NCBI GenBank assembly: GCA_002398825.1
Contig: DHBS01000006.1
Coordinates: 48,993-63,994, forward strand
Direction of reading: 5' to 3'
Length of the DNA: 15,002 nucleotides
Source: Syntrophomonas sp. UBA4922
Lineage (GTDB): Bacteria > Bacillota > Syntrophomonadia > Syntrophomonadales > Syntrophomonadaceae
Part shown: in pieces, positions 1 through 6,250 of the stretch
Layout of the letters: every line of letters starts with the position of its first letter
How positions within the stretch are numbered: position 1 is the first letter of the stretch
Translations under genes and position numbers: made by a program
The notes under the pieces: generated by a model
Seen by the model: the letters and a program-made list of their open reading frames with translations, nothing else
What the model was told of the DNA's origin: nothing
The model's database searches: none

Positions 1-1
1 T

Positions 2-643
2 CTCCCCTATTCAACCTACACTGCCTATCCCCCCAAACTCTTGAGGGGCAAGTTCTTCATGCCCCAGGCCTCCCGGGTCACCCAGCGGGTTGAGGCAGGA
101 CCTGTGTTTATCAAAGAAGCCCGCTTTGAAGCGGTGCCGTTGGCAGGGCACAGCCCGGGGCAGATGGGCCTCATCACCCCTGACGGGGTATTGTTCGCCG
201 GGGACAGCCTGGTATCTCCCCAGATCCTGAAGACATTCCCCTGTGTATTTCTGGTTGATGCGGCCCAGCAGTTCTTAACCCTTGATAGGCTCACAGCGGG
301 CAATTATAAGTCAATATATCTGTCCCACGGGGGATTGGCGGAAGACGCCCTTCTCGTTATCACCGCCAATTACGACATTTTGACAAATAACCTTCGGGCT
401 ATGGACGACATCATCCAAGTACCCCGCAGCCTGGAGGGGGTTATAGGTGAATTCACCTCCCGCCAGGGAGTTAAAATCAACCGCAATCATTATTTCCGGC
501 TCTCCAAAACCGTTTCCAGCATGCTGGCCTACCTGGTGAATCAAGGCCAGGCTTCCATAATCATGCAAGATAATATCCCCCATTATCGCTCCCGCGGCAA
601 AAAACGGCTGTCCCCGGAAGAAAAGCCGCAGTTGCCCCGATAA
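2..643 (+). CDS. MBL-fold metallo-hydrolase, 5'-truncated by window edge
   Basis: The reading frame is already open at base 2 and runs to the TAA at 641-643. A TTG at 41 is available but is probably internal, because the family needs about 60 more N-terminal residues carrying the HxHxDH metal motif, which lie outside the window. Visible parts of the fold are the metal-ligand motif GHSPGQMG (His codon 149-151) and the strand FAGDSL (Asp codon 203-205), which are typical zinc or iron ligands of the metallo-beta-lactamase superfamily. The last 80 or so residues (around TVSSMLAYLVNQG and the basic tail) look like the helical/winged C-terminal extension found in many Firmicutes MBL hydrolases. Substrate is unknown; glyoxalase-II-like or another hydrolase is equally possible. 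It converges on argH with no good terminator of its own. A GACAGCC/GGCTGTC repeat at 655-661 and 697-703 has a 35-nt loop and no T-tract. Confidence 0.85.
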   Translation, partial: LPYSTYTAYPPKLLRGKFFMPQASRVTQRVEAGPVFIKEARFEAVPLAGHSPGQMGLITPDGVLFAGDSLVSPQILKTFPCVFLVDAAQQFLTLDRLTAGNYKSIYLSHGGLAEDALLVITANYDILTNNLRAMDDIIQVPRSLEGVIGEFTSRQGVKINRNHYFRLSKTVSSMLAYLVNQGQASIIMQDNIPHYRSRGKKRLSPEEKPQLPR

Positions 644-749
644 CTCCACTAAAAGACAGCCCCGGAATGAAATCCTCAGGATAGCCAATGCTTATCGGCT
701 GTCGCGTAAGACCTGGTTCCGTTAGAATGCCGGCTCTAAGCAAAAGTTT

Positions 750-780
750 ATATAAAAAGGCTGCCCGCGAAGACAGCCGC
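750..780 (-). terminator. Rho-independent terminator of argH
   Basis: On the minus strand a GC-rich hairpin (arms 772-778 and 759-765, GACAGCC-type arms with one mismatch and a 6-nt loop) is followed directly by TTTTTATA (758 down to 751). It lies about 55 bases after the argH stop codon and fits an intrinsic terminator for argH. On the plus strand it lacks a following T-run. Confidence 0.7.
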
Positions 781-832
781 AATATGTTTCATCCAACGAT
801 ATGTGCTTTTGTTTATAAATGTTTTTCCAGGT

Positions 833-2227
833 TTACCAAGAGGTTTTTTCATGCATACTTCCCAACCAGGAGAAGGCTTCCTCCAAAGCCCGATTCACGG
901 CCAAAGATGAGGGTCCGCCAGGCACGGAGCGTCTCTGAACACAGGCCTTGATATCCAGGTAATTGTATATATCCGCTTCGATCAGAGGCGAGAATTCTCT
1001 ATACTCCTGCAGGGAGATCTCCTCCAGAACCTTGCCGGCTTGAATGCAATGCAACACTGCCCTGCCTACCACCGCATGGGCATCCCGGAAGGGCAGCCCT
1101 CTGGCAGCCAGATAATCGGCCAGGTCGGTGGCATTGGTGAATCCGCCCCGGGCGGCCTCAAGCATTTTCTCAGTCCTGAAGCGGGCCGTCCTCAGCATGG
1201 GTTCATAGACCATAAGGCATTTCTTAACCGTATCCATAGCGTCGAACAGGGCTTCTTTGTCCTCCTGCATGTCTTTGTTATAAGCTAAAGGAAGCGCTTT
1301 CATCAAGGTCAGAAGTGCAATCAGATCCCCGTACACCCGGCCGGTTTTACCGCGCACCAGCTCGGCCAGATCCGGATTCTTTTTTTGCGGCATGATACTG
1401 GACCCGGTGGTATAAGCGTCGTCCAGCTCGATGAAGCCGAATTCCTCGCTGGACCAGAGGATCAGTTCCTCCGAAAAGCGCGATAGGTGCATCATCAGTA
1501 TACTGGCGAAGCTGCAGAATTCCAGGGCGAAATCGCGATCGCTGACAGCGTCCAGGCTGTTGCGGGTGATGATGTCAAGCTCCAGCTGCTCTTTTACAAA
1601 TTCCCGGTCCAGGTTAAAGCCGGTGCCAGCCAGGGCCCCGGAGCCCAGCGGCATGGCATTGGCCCTCTTCACGCCATCCTCCAAACGCTCCACATCCCGG
1701 CGCAGCATCTCAAAATAGGCCAAAAGATGGTGGGCCAGGGTTATGGGCTGGGCCTTTTGCATATGGGTGTAGCCGGGCATGATGGTTTCGGTATGCTCCC
1801 GGGCCAGATTGAGCAGAGTCTCCTGCAGTCCCAGGATCAATCCCCTAATGATCCAGGCTTCGTCTTTCAGGTAGAGGCGCACATCCAGAGCCACCTGATC
1901 ATTGCGGCTGCGGGCGGTGTGAAGCTTCTTGCCTACCTCGCCGATCCTGGCAATCAGGAAGGTTTCAATATTCATATGCACGTCTTCTGCGGCTACGGTG
2001 AATTCCAGCCGGCCCTGGTCCAGCTCTGCCAGGATCTCCTGCAAGCCGGCCACAATCTTATCTTTTTCCTCTTCGTCAATTATCCCCTGCCTGGCCAGCA
2101 TGGCAGCGTGGGCTATGCTCCCCGCTATGTCCTGGCGGTACATACGGCCGTCCACCGCGACGGAGGCATTAAAGTCCTCGGTTAACAGGTCGCTCTCTTT
2201 GGTAAAGCGGCCACCCCACAATTTCAT
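833..2227 (-). CDS. argH: Argininosuccinate lyase
   Basis: This 464-residue cytosolic enzyme of the fumarase/aspartase superfamily cleaves argininosuccinate to arginine and fumarate, the last step of arginine synthesis. The length is normal for the family. Diagnostic motifs are the N-terminal MKLWGGRF, HTARSRNDQV at residues 103-112, GYTHMQKAQP at 152-161 with the catalytic-type His155, and the family signature GSSIMPQKKNP at 275-285, whose serine loop supplies the catalytic base. The start at 2227 is preceded by AGGGGTG at suitable spacing. The gene stands 79 bp behind nrdG but has its own sigma-A-type promoter in the gap and its own terminator, so it can be expressed independently. The usual partner argG (argininosuccinate synthase) is not in the window. 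The convergent downstream neighbour is the MBL hydrolase. Nothing suggests damage to the gene. Confidence 0.97.
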   Translation of the reverse strand: MKLWGGRFTKESDLLTEDFNASVAVDGRMYRQDIAGSIAHAAMLARQGIIDEEEKDKIVAGLQEILAELDQGRLEFTVAAEDVHMNIETFLIARIGEVGKKLHTARSRNDQVALDVRLYLKDEAWIIRGLILGLQETLLNLAREHTETIMPGYTHMQKAQPITLAHHLLAYFEMLRRDVERLEDGVKRANAMPLGSGALAGTGFNLDREFVKEQLELDIITRNSLDAVSDRDFALEFCSFASILMMHLSRFSEELILWSSEEFGFIELDDAYTTGSSIMPQKKNPDLAELVRGKTGRVYGDLIALLTLMKALPLAYNKDMQEDKEALFDAMDTVKKCLMVYEPMLRTARFRTEKMLEAARGGFTNATDLADYLAARGLPFRDAHAVVGRAVLHCIQAGKVLEEISLQEYREFSPLIEADIYNYLDIKACVQRRSVPGGPSSLAVNRALEEAFSWLGSMHEKTSW

Positions 2228-2262
2228 ATCAACACCCCTGTTCCTTGAGCTTTAACTACTTA

Positions 2263-2291
2263 ATTATAGAGTACTCTGCGCCTGATACCAA
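2263..2291 (-). promoter_or_regulatory. Predicted promoter of argH
   Basis: Read on the minus strand, TTGGTA (2291-2286) and a perfect TATAAT (2268-2263) are separated by exactly 17 bases. The element sits between the nrdG stop codon and the argH start, giving a transcription start near 2256 and a leader of about 30 nt with the argH ribosome binding site. No ARG-box-like operator was recognised with confidence. Confidence 0.7.
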
Positions 2292-2306
2292 GACTTCCGC
2301 CGCTTT

Positions 2307-3020
2307 TCACGCATTGACTACCCGCACCCTCGCTACCAGGGGCCGGAGCCGGGCCGCCATTTCCTGCAGTTCCTGGGGGCGGTAAGGCCTGCTGGAGCGG
2401 AGTCCGGGTTCCAGTGTCTGGCGGGGGTTGAACTGCTGCAGGGTATAGAGCTCTGCTCCTGCAATGGCTGACCCGATCTGGAGCAGGTCATCCGCATTGT
2501 GGTAAAGCGGCACCACCGTGGTTCTGAATTCCACCTCGATGGGGGCTTCTTTCAGTAAATGCACGCTGTTGCGTATATTGAGGAAGTCCTCCCGGCTGAG
2601 CCGCCCGCACACCTCCAGGTAATCCTTGTATTCCAGGGGGGCTTTGAGGTCCATGGCCACATAATCCACCAGGCCCCCCTCGATCAGGCTCTTTAAAACC
2701 TCATAACGAGTGCCGTTGGTATCGAGCTTCACCAGGTATCCCAGGGCTTTTATGGCCTGGCAGGCCTCGGGCAGGCCGGGATTGAGGGTGGGCTCGCCCC
2801 CGGTGATCACCACCCCGTCCAAAAAACCGGCGCGTTCTTGCAGGAATCCCAGCAAAATGTCCAGATCCAGGTCATTATTTTCGGTACGCCCCGGTTTGAC
2901 CAGGAGGTGCCCGTTGTGGCAGTAAGGGCAGCGCAAATTACAGCCCCGGGTAAATAGCACCGCGGCTATTTTCCCGGGGTAGTCCACCAGACTCTGTTTT
3001 AAAAAACCTGCAAATCTCAT
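2307..3020 (-). CDS. nrdG: Anaerobic ribonucleotide reductase activating protein (radical SAM)
   Basis: This 237-residue radical-SAM activase generates the glycyl radical on NrdD using S-adenosylmethionine and a [4Fe-4S] cluster. The cluster motif CNLRCPYC (Cys27, Cys31, Cys34) follows the N-terminal strand, and the SAM-binding GGEP is at residues 74-77. The N-terminus (GFLKQSLVDYPGKIAAVLFTRG) is typical of the longer NrdG type (TIGR02495-like) found in clostridia and archaea, longer than the roughly 155-residue enterobacterial NrdG. The start at 3020 has GGAG about nine bases upstream. It lies 48 bp downstream of nrdD in the same orientation, so the two are presumably cotranscribed from the NrdR-type promoter in front of nrdD. 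An assignment to a different glycyl-radical activase is unlikely given the NrdD neighbour. Confidence 0.95.
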   Translation of the reverse strand: MRFAGFLKQSLVDYPGKIAAVLFTRGCNLRCPYCHNGHLLVKPGRTENNDLDLDILLGFLQERAGFLDGVVITGGEPTLNPGLPEACQAIKALGYLVKLDTNGTRYEVLKSLIEGGLVDYVAMDLKAPLEYKDYLEVCGRLSREDFLNIRNSVHLLKEAPIEVEFRTTVVPLYHNADDLLQIGSAIAGAELYTLQQFNPRQTLEPGLRSSRPYRPQELQEMAARLRPLVARVRVVNA

Positions 3021-3068
3021 GCCTCAAAACTCCGCATTCATTCGATATAGAGTACTGCCGCAGATGCT

Positions 3069-5186
3069 CTAGCCAACCTTGTAGGTCTGCCGGTTCCTAA
3101 ACTCCTGCTGTTTGCCTTCATTCCACTGATCTACCGGGCGCAGATAGCCCACCACCCGTGAATACACCTCGCAGGAGGTCTCCTTGCCGCTCTCCTGGCA
3201 ATAGGGGCATTCGAAATGCTCGCCCCGGATATAGCCGTGTTCAGGGCAAATGCTGAAGGTCGGGGAAATATAGTAGTAAGGCATATGGAACTGCTCGCAG
3301 GCCTTTTTGATCAAATTCTGGACCGCTCCCACATCCGGCAGGGCTTCGCCCAGGAAAATGTGGAAGGTGGTTCCCCCGGTATACAGTGTTTGCAGCGGGT
3401 CTTCCAGCTTCATGGCTTCCCAAAGATCATCGGTATATCCTACCGGCAGGAAGGTGGAATTGGTGTAAAACGGTTCGGCTCCTTGCTTCACCGCTTCGTT
3501 GTTGGCCACGATGATCTCCGGATACAGCCTGCGGTCTTTCTGCGGCAGGCTGTAGCTCACCCCTTCAGCCGGAGTGGCTTCCAAATTGAACAGGCTGCCG
3601 GTCTCATCCTGATAGGTGCTGATGCGGTCGCGCATGAACTGCAATACTTTGACAGCGAAGGCATGCCCGGCCGGGCTGGCGATATCCTGACCCAGGAAGT
3701 TCAGGCAGGATTCGTTCATTCCTACCAGACCGATGGTGGAGAAATGGTTCACCCAATACCTGCCGCTGGCCTCTTTGACATTGCGCAGGTAGAAGTGCGA
3801 ATAGGGATAAAGCCCGGAATCGGTCAGGTTTTCCAACACCTTGCGCTTGATCTCCAGGCTGTCTTTGGCCAGGTCCATGACGCACGCCAGCCTCTCAAAA
3901 TAATCAGCTTCATTCTTGGCCAGGTAGCCGATGCGGGGCATATTGATGGTCACCACGCCGATAGAGCCGGTCAAGGGGTTGGAGCCGAACAGCCCCCCGC
4001 CGCGGCGGCGCAGTTCGCGGTTGTCTAAACGCAGTCGGCAGCACATGCTGCGGGCATCTTCCGGATCCATATCCGAGTTGATATAATTGGAAAACCCAGG
4101 GATGCCGTATTTGGCGGTCATCTCCCAGATGCGGTCATAAGCCGGATTCTTCCAGTCGAAGTCGGCGGTGATGTTGTAGGTGGGGATGGGGAAGGTGAAA
4201 ACCCGCTCCTCGGCATCGCCTTCCATCATCACCTCGGCGAAAGCCTGGTTGAGCATATCCATCTCCTTCTGGAATTCGCCATAGTTCTTTTCCATCAGCT
4301 GTCCGCCGATAATGGCGGCCTGATCCTTGAAGGAACCAGGAACCTTGAGGTCCATGGTGATGTTGGTAAACGGGGTCTGGAATCCCACCCGGGTAGGCAC
4401 GTTGACATTGAAAATAAATTCCTGCAGGCTCTGTTTGACCTGTTCATAGCTTAAATTGTCGTAATAGATGAAGGGAGCCAGGAGGGTATCGAAGTTGGAA
4501 AATGCCTGTGCTCCGGCTGCCTCGCCCTGCAAAGTGTAGAAGAAGTTGACGATCTGGCCCAGAATGGTGCGGAAATGCTTGGCCGGCTTGCTGGCCACCT
4601 TGCCGCGGGTGCCTTTAAAGCCTTCCCGGATCAAATCCTGCAAATCCCAGCCCACGCAGTATACCGCCAGAATGCCCAGGTCATGCATATGGAAATCCCC
4701 GCTCTCCTGGGCGGTCTTCATCTGTGGGGTGTAGATCTGATTCAGCCAGTACTGGCTGGTAACTATAGAGGAGATATGGAAATTCATGCCCTGCAGGCTG
4801 AAATTCATGTTGGAGTTTTCTTTGACGCGCCAGTCGCTGCGATCCAGGTATTTGTTGACGATCTCGTTGCTCTCTAATAGCTGCCTGGTATCGCGCAGCA
4901 TCTCATGCTGTTTGCGGTAGAGAATGTAAGCTTTGGCAGTTTTGTAATGGCCGTTTTTGACCAGGACCTTTTCCACCAGATCCTGAATCTCTTCCACCGA
5001 AAGGATCTCGTAATCATCCAGGCTTTGATATTCCGCCAGTTCCGCTACTTTATCCGCCAGGGTTTGGGCAATTTGAATATCGCGGCCGCCTACCGCTTTG
5101 GCGGCCTGAAATATTGCATTGACGATTTTTTGTTTTTCGAATGGCACCACCCGGCCATCCCTTTTGCGAATTTTTGTAATGCTCAA
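3069..5186 (-). CDS. nrdD: Anaerobic (class III) ribonucleoside-triphosphate reductase
   Basis: This glycyl-radical enzyme reduces ribonucleoside triphosphates to deoxyribonucleotides under anoxic conditions. An ATP-cone fills roughly the first 90 residues (ITKIRKRDGRVVPFEKQKI), followed by the ten-stranded barrel with the family stretches CCRLRLDNRE and GLVGMNESCLNFLG. Near the C-terminus a zinc-site cluster of cysteines (Cys647, Cys660, Cys663, Cys672) precedes the glycyl-radical loop RVVGYLRPV with Gly680. The open frame extends upstream to a TTG at 5213, but the Shine-Dalgarno AAGGAGG (complement of 5193-5199) lies inside that extension and is correctly spaced for the TTG at 5186. I therefore take 5186 as the start, giving 705 residues. 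nrdG follows 48 bp downstream. Two NrdR-box-like repeats overlap the promoter, so repression by NrdR when dNTPs are sufficient is likely. Confidence 0.96.
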   Translation of the reverse strand: MSITKIRKRDGRVVPFEKQKIVNAIFQAAKAVGGRDIQIAQTLADKVAELAEYQSLDDYEILSVEEIQDLVEKVLVKNGHYKTAKAYILYRKQHEMLRDTRQLLESNEIVNKYLDRSDWRVKENSNMNFSLQGMNFHISSIVTSQYWLNQIYTPQMKTAQESGDFHMHDLGILAVYCVGWDLQDLIREGFKGTRGKVASKPAKHFRTILGQIVNFFYTLQGEAAGAQAFSNFDTLLAPFIYYDNLSYEQVKQSLQEFIFNVNVPTRVGFQTPFTNITMDLKVPGSFKDQAAIIGGQLMEKNYGEFQKEMDMLNQAFAEVMMEGDAEERVFTFPIPTYNITADFDWKNPAYDRIWEMTAKYGIPGFSNYINSDMDPEDARSMCCRLRLDNRELRRRGGGLFGSNPLTGSIGVVTINMPRIGYLAKNEADYFERLACVMDLAKDSLEIKRKVLENLTDSGLYPYSHFYLRNVKEASGRYWVNHFSTIGLVGMNESCLNFLGQDIASPAGHAFAVKVLQFMRDRISTYQDETGSLFNLEATPAEGVSYSLPQKDRRLYPEIIVANNEAVKQGAEPFYTNSTFLPVGYTDDLWEAMKLEDPLQTLYTGGTTFHIFLGEALPDVGAVQNLIKKACEQFHMPYYYISPTFSICPEHGYIRGEHFECPYCQESGKETSCEVYSRVVGYLRPVDQWNEGKQQEFRNRQTYKVG

Positions 5187-5209
5187 ACCATTTCCTCCTT
5201 GTTTCAACC

Positions 5210-5225
5210 ACAATATATATGGTGT
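5210..5225. promoter_or_regulatory. NrdR-box-like repeat, proximal to nrdD
   Basis: The 16-mer ACAATATATATGGTGT matches the NrdR consensus acaCwAtATaTwGtgt at 14 of 16 positions. It is followed 14 bp away by a second box (5240-5255), giving a 30-bp repeat (about three helical turns), the arrangement known for NrdR operators at ribonucleotide reductase genes. Function is inferred; nrdR itself is not in the window. Confidence 0.7.
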
Positions 5226-5239
5226 GCTAATTGCTCTTC

Positions 5240-5255
5240 ACACTATATACAGTAT
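5240..5255. promoter_or_regulatory. NrdR-box-like repeat overlapping the nrdD -10
   Basis: The 16-mer ACACTATATACAGTAT matches the NrdR consensus at 14 of 16 positions and covers most of the predicted -10 hexamer of nrdDG. Occupancy would block RNA polymerase. It pairs with the box at 5210-5225. Confidence 0.7.
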
Positions 5256-5279
5256 ATACCACCATATAAGGGGATACAA
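5251..5279 (-). promoter_or_regulatory. Predicted promoter of nrdDG
   Basis: On the minus strand TTGTAT (5279-5274) and TATACT (5256-5251) are separated by 17 bases. The -10 element lies within one of the two NrdR-like boxes. The predicted start near 5244 places the second box in the leader. The -35 element is a weak match. Confidence 0.6.
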
Positions 5280-5359
5280 CGAGGCCTGTTTTGCCATATC
5301 CCAGAAATTATGTCTGGGGATGATCCAAACGAAGTATTTTGTCCTTTTTCAGCCCTTTT

Positions 5360-5394
5360 GAAAAAGTTAACAGGATGGAGTAAGCCCCATCCTG
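5360..5394 (-). terminator. Rho-independent terminator facing left
   Basis: Perfect 8-bp arms CAGGATGG (5371-5378) and CCATCCTG (5387-5394) enclose an 8-nt loop. On the minus strand the hairpin is followed by TTAACTTTTTC. It stands about 53 bases after the stop codon of the putative gene remnant at 5448-5591 and upstream of the nrdDG promoter, so it looks like the original terminator of a lost or decayed minus-strand gene. Confidence 0.65.
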
Positions 5395-5447
5395 CGCCTA
5401 TAGTCCTAGTGTTTCCCAGTAATTCAGCCCCAAATCAGGTTATGGGA

Positions 5448-5591
5448 TTATTCAGCTTTAATTCTCCGCTCCAGCAAAGCCTGCACCTTCAAATGCAGGC
5501 CGAAAAGGTTGATGAATCTTTCGGTATCTTTGCCGATGCAGTGCATTCCTGTAATAGCCGGTGCGGCGTGTTCTCCCCGGTGCGCTTTAGT
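5448..5591 (-). pseudogene. Possible 3' remnant of an unidentified minus-strand gene
   Basis: The minus strand is open for 47 codons and ends at TAA (5450-5448). The translation is protein-like, with the stretch TGMHCIGKDTERFINLF followed by GLHLKVQALLERRIKAE at the end. There is a TAG directly upstream at 5594-5592 and no start codon with a ribosome binding site; the only ATG is about 15 codons into the frame. A textbook terminator follows downstream. Together these suggest the C-terminal end of a gene whose front was lost when the feo promoter region was placed here. I do not recognise the family. The frame could be open by chance, since the region is short and the complementary strand is open too. 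Confidence 0.35.
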
Positions 5592-5603
5592 CTAAAAAAT
5601 ATA

Positions 5604-5633
5604 TTGACATAAGATAAAACTATCGACTATCAT
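5604..5633 (+). promoter_or_regulatory. Predicted feo operon promoter
   Basis: A perfect -35 TTGACA (5604-5609) is followed after 18 bases by TATCAT (5628-5633), five of six matches to the -10 consensus. Transcription would start around 5640, inside the Fur operator, about 85 bases before the first gene of the operon. Confidence 0.7.
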
Positions 5634-5638
5634 AATAT

Positions 5639-5653
5639 TGATAATCATTATCA
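5639..5653. promoter_or_regulatory. Fur box (perfect 7-1-7)
   Basis: TGATAAT-C-ATTATCA is an exact match to the Bacillus-type 7-1-7 Fur consensus. It sits at the predicted transcription start of the feo operon, so Fe(II)-loaded Fur should repress it. Further GATA/TATC half-site-like sequences at about 5613-5640 may give overlapping Fur binding. Confidence 0.88.
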
Positions 5654-5726
5654 TTTTAGATATGTGGTGGCGTTTATTATTTAAATAAAAAGTTAGCCAA
5701 TGCTAACTTTCAAAGGGGTGATATCC

Positions 5727-5924
5727 GTGGAAAAATTTATTTTATATGCAATTCTCCTGCTGGCCCTGATTGCCATCGGCTTTAAGGTCAAAAGATTAAT
5801 GGATACGGCAAGCGGTGTACCGAGAAAAAATTCTTGCGACTGTGGAATGTGCTCCTCCAGCTCCTGCCCCGTCCGCGAGTGGCCGGAGGCCAGCGCGGAG
5901 CCAGGCCCCAAGCAGGACTCCTAA
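5727..5924 (+). CDS. FeoB-associated Cys-rich small membrane protein
   Basis: The 65-residue product has one N-terminal hydrophobic helix (about residues 3-18, FILYAILLLALIAIGF), a short basic segment, then a cysteine cluster CDCGMCSSSSC and a polar tail. This matches the small FeoB-associated Cys-rich membrane proteins (PF12669-like) found in feo operons, whose proposed role is handling Fe(II) or assisting FeoB; this is not proven for this protein. An ATG at 5700 is in frame, but AAAGGGGTG at 5712-5720 is correctly placed only for the GTG at 5727, which I take as the start. It is the first gene after the Fur-controlled promoter and lies 82 bp before feoA. In many genomes the small protein follows feoB, so the leading position is less usual. 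Confidence 0.75.
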   Translation: MEKFILYAILLLALIAIGFKVKRLMDTASGVPRKNSCDCGMCSSSSCPVREWPEASAEPGPKQDS

Positions 5925-6006
5925 CAAACCACCGCCCTGATGGATAACAAAATAGAAGCCATGTATAAAAAGAGTGGATTTTATATGAAGAATGGAGATG
6001 AAAGCT

Positions 6007-6234
6007 ATGACCCGAACTTTGAAAGACTTGACTCCTGGAGAGAGCGCCCGAATTAAGGCCGTTACCGGACACGGCATCATCCGCCGGCGCATAACGGAAA
6101 TGGGACTGGTGCCCGGGGTGGAGCTTATGATGGAGCGCTATGCCCCTCTGGGCGATCCGGTAGAGGTTAAAAGCCAGGGTTTTCACTTGTCTCTGCGCAA
6201 GGAAGAAGCCAATACCATTATCCTGGAATCATAA
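6007..6234 (+). CDS. feoA: Ferrous iron transport protein A
   Basis: The 75-residue cytosolic protein has the SH3-like FeoA fold: TLKDLTPGESARI near the N-terminus, RRRITEMGLVPG in the middle and a C-terminal strand set ending near SLRKEEANTIIL. FeoA is a small partner that supports Fe(II) uptake by FeoB. ATGs also occur at 5992 and 5998, but the GGAG at 5995-5998 is nine bases from the ATG at 6007 and the resulting length equals the usual FeoA size. feoB follows after 16 bases, so the two are cotranscribed and probably under the Fur box upstream. Confidence 0.93.
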   Translation: MTRTLKDLTPGESARIKAVTGHGIIRRRITEMGLVPGVELMMERYAPLGDPVEVKSQGFHLSLRKEEANTIILES

Positions 6235-6250
6235 CTGGAGGAAATAGAAG

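Larger units (their letters stand above)
5280..5600. other. Intergenic spacer between divergent nrdDG and feo operons
   Basis: This stretch of about 320 bases carries no intact gene. Its identifiable contents are the leftward terminator and the putative gene remnant listed separately. A plus-strand frame that crosses it from within nrdD has no ribosome binding site and is a shadow. No riboswitch, tRNA or insertion-sequence end was recognised. Confidence 0.6.

Noticed and set aside
655..703. GACAGCC/GGCTGTC inverted repeat after the MBL gene
   Set aside because: The arms are perfect but the loop is 35 nt and no T-run follows, so it is not a convincing terminator or operator.
688..951. 87-codon plus-strand frame after the MBL gene
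   Set aside because: It overlaps the argH terminator and the argH 3' end, has no ribosome binding site and has a basic, low-complexity product.
1487..2185. Plus-strand frame opposite argH
   Set aside because: It is fully antisense to a well-supported argH with no start signals of its own.
5187..5213. Upstream extension of nrdD to a TTG at 5213
   Set aside because: The Shine-Dalgarno sequence for the TTG at 5186 lies inside this extension, and the extra residues are not part of the ATP-cone.
4905..5612. Long plus-strand frame running from antisense nrdD into the spacer
   Set aside because: Most of it is antisense to nrdD, it has no ribosome binding site and it would ignore the terminator and promoter signals it crosses.
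5939..6052. 38-codon frame starting ATGGATAACAAA between the Cys-rich gene and feoA
   Set aside because: It has no ribosome binding site, overlaps feoA out of frame and the product is not family-like.
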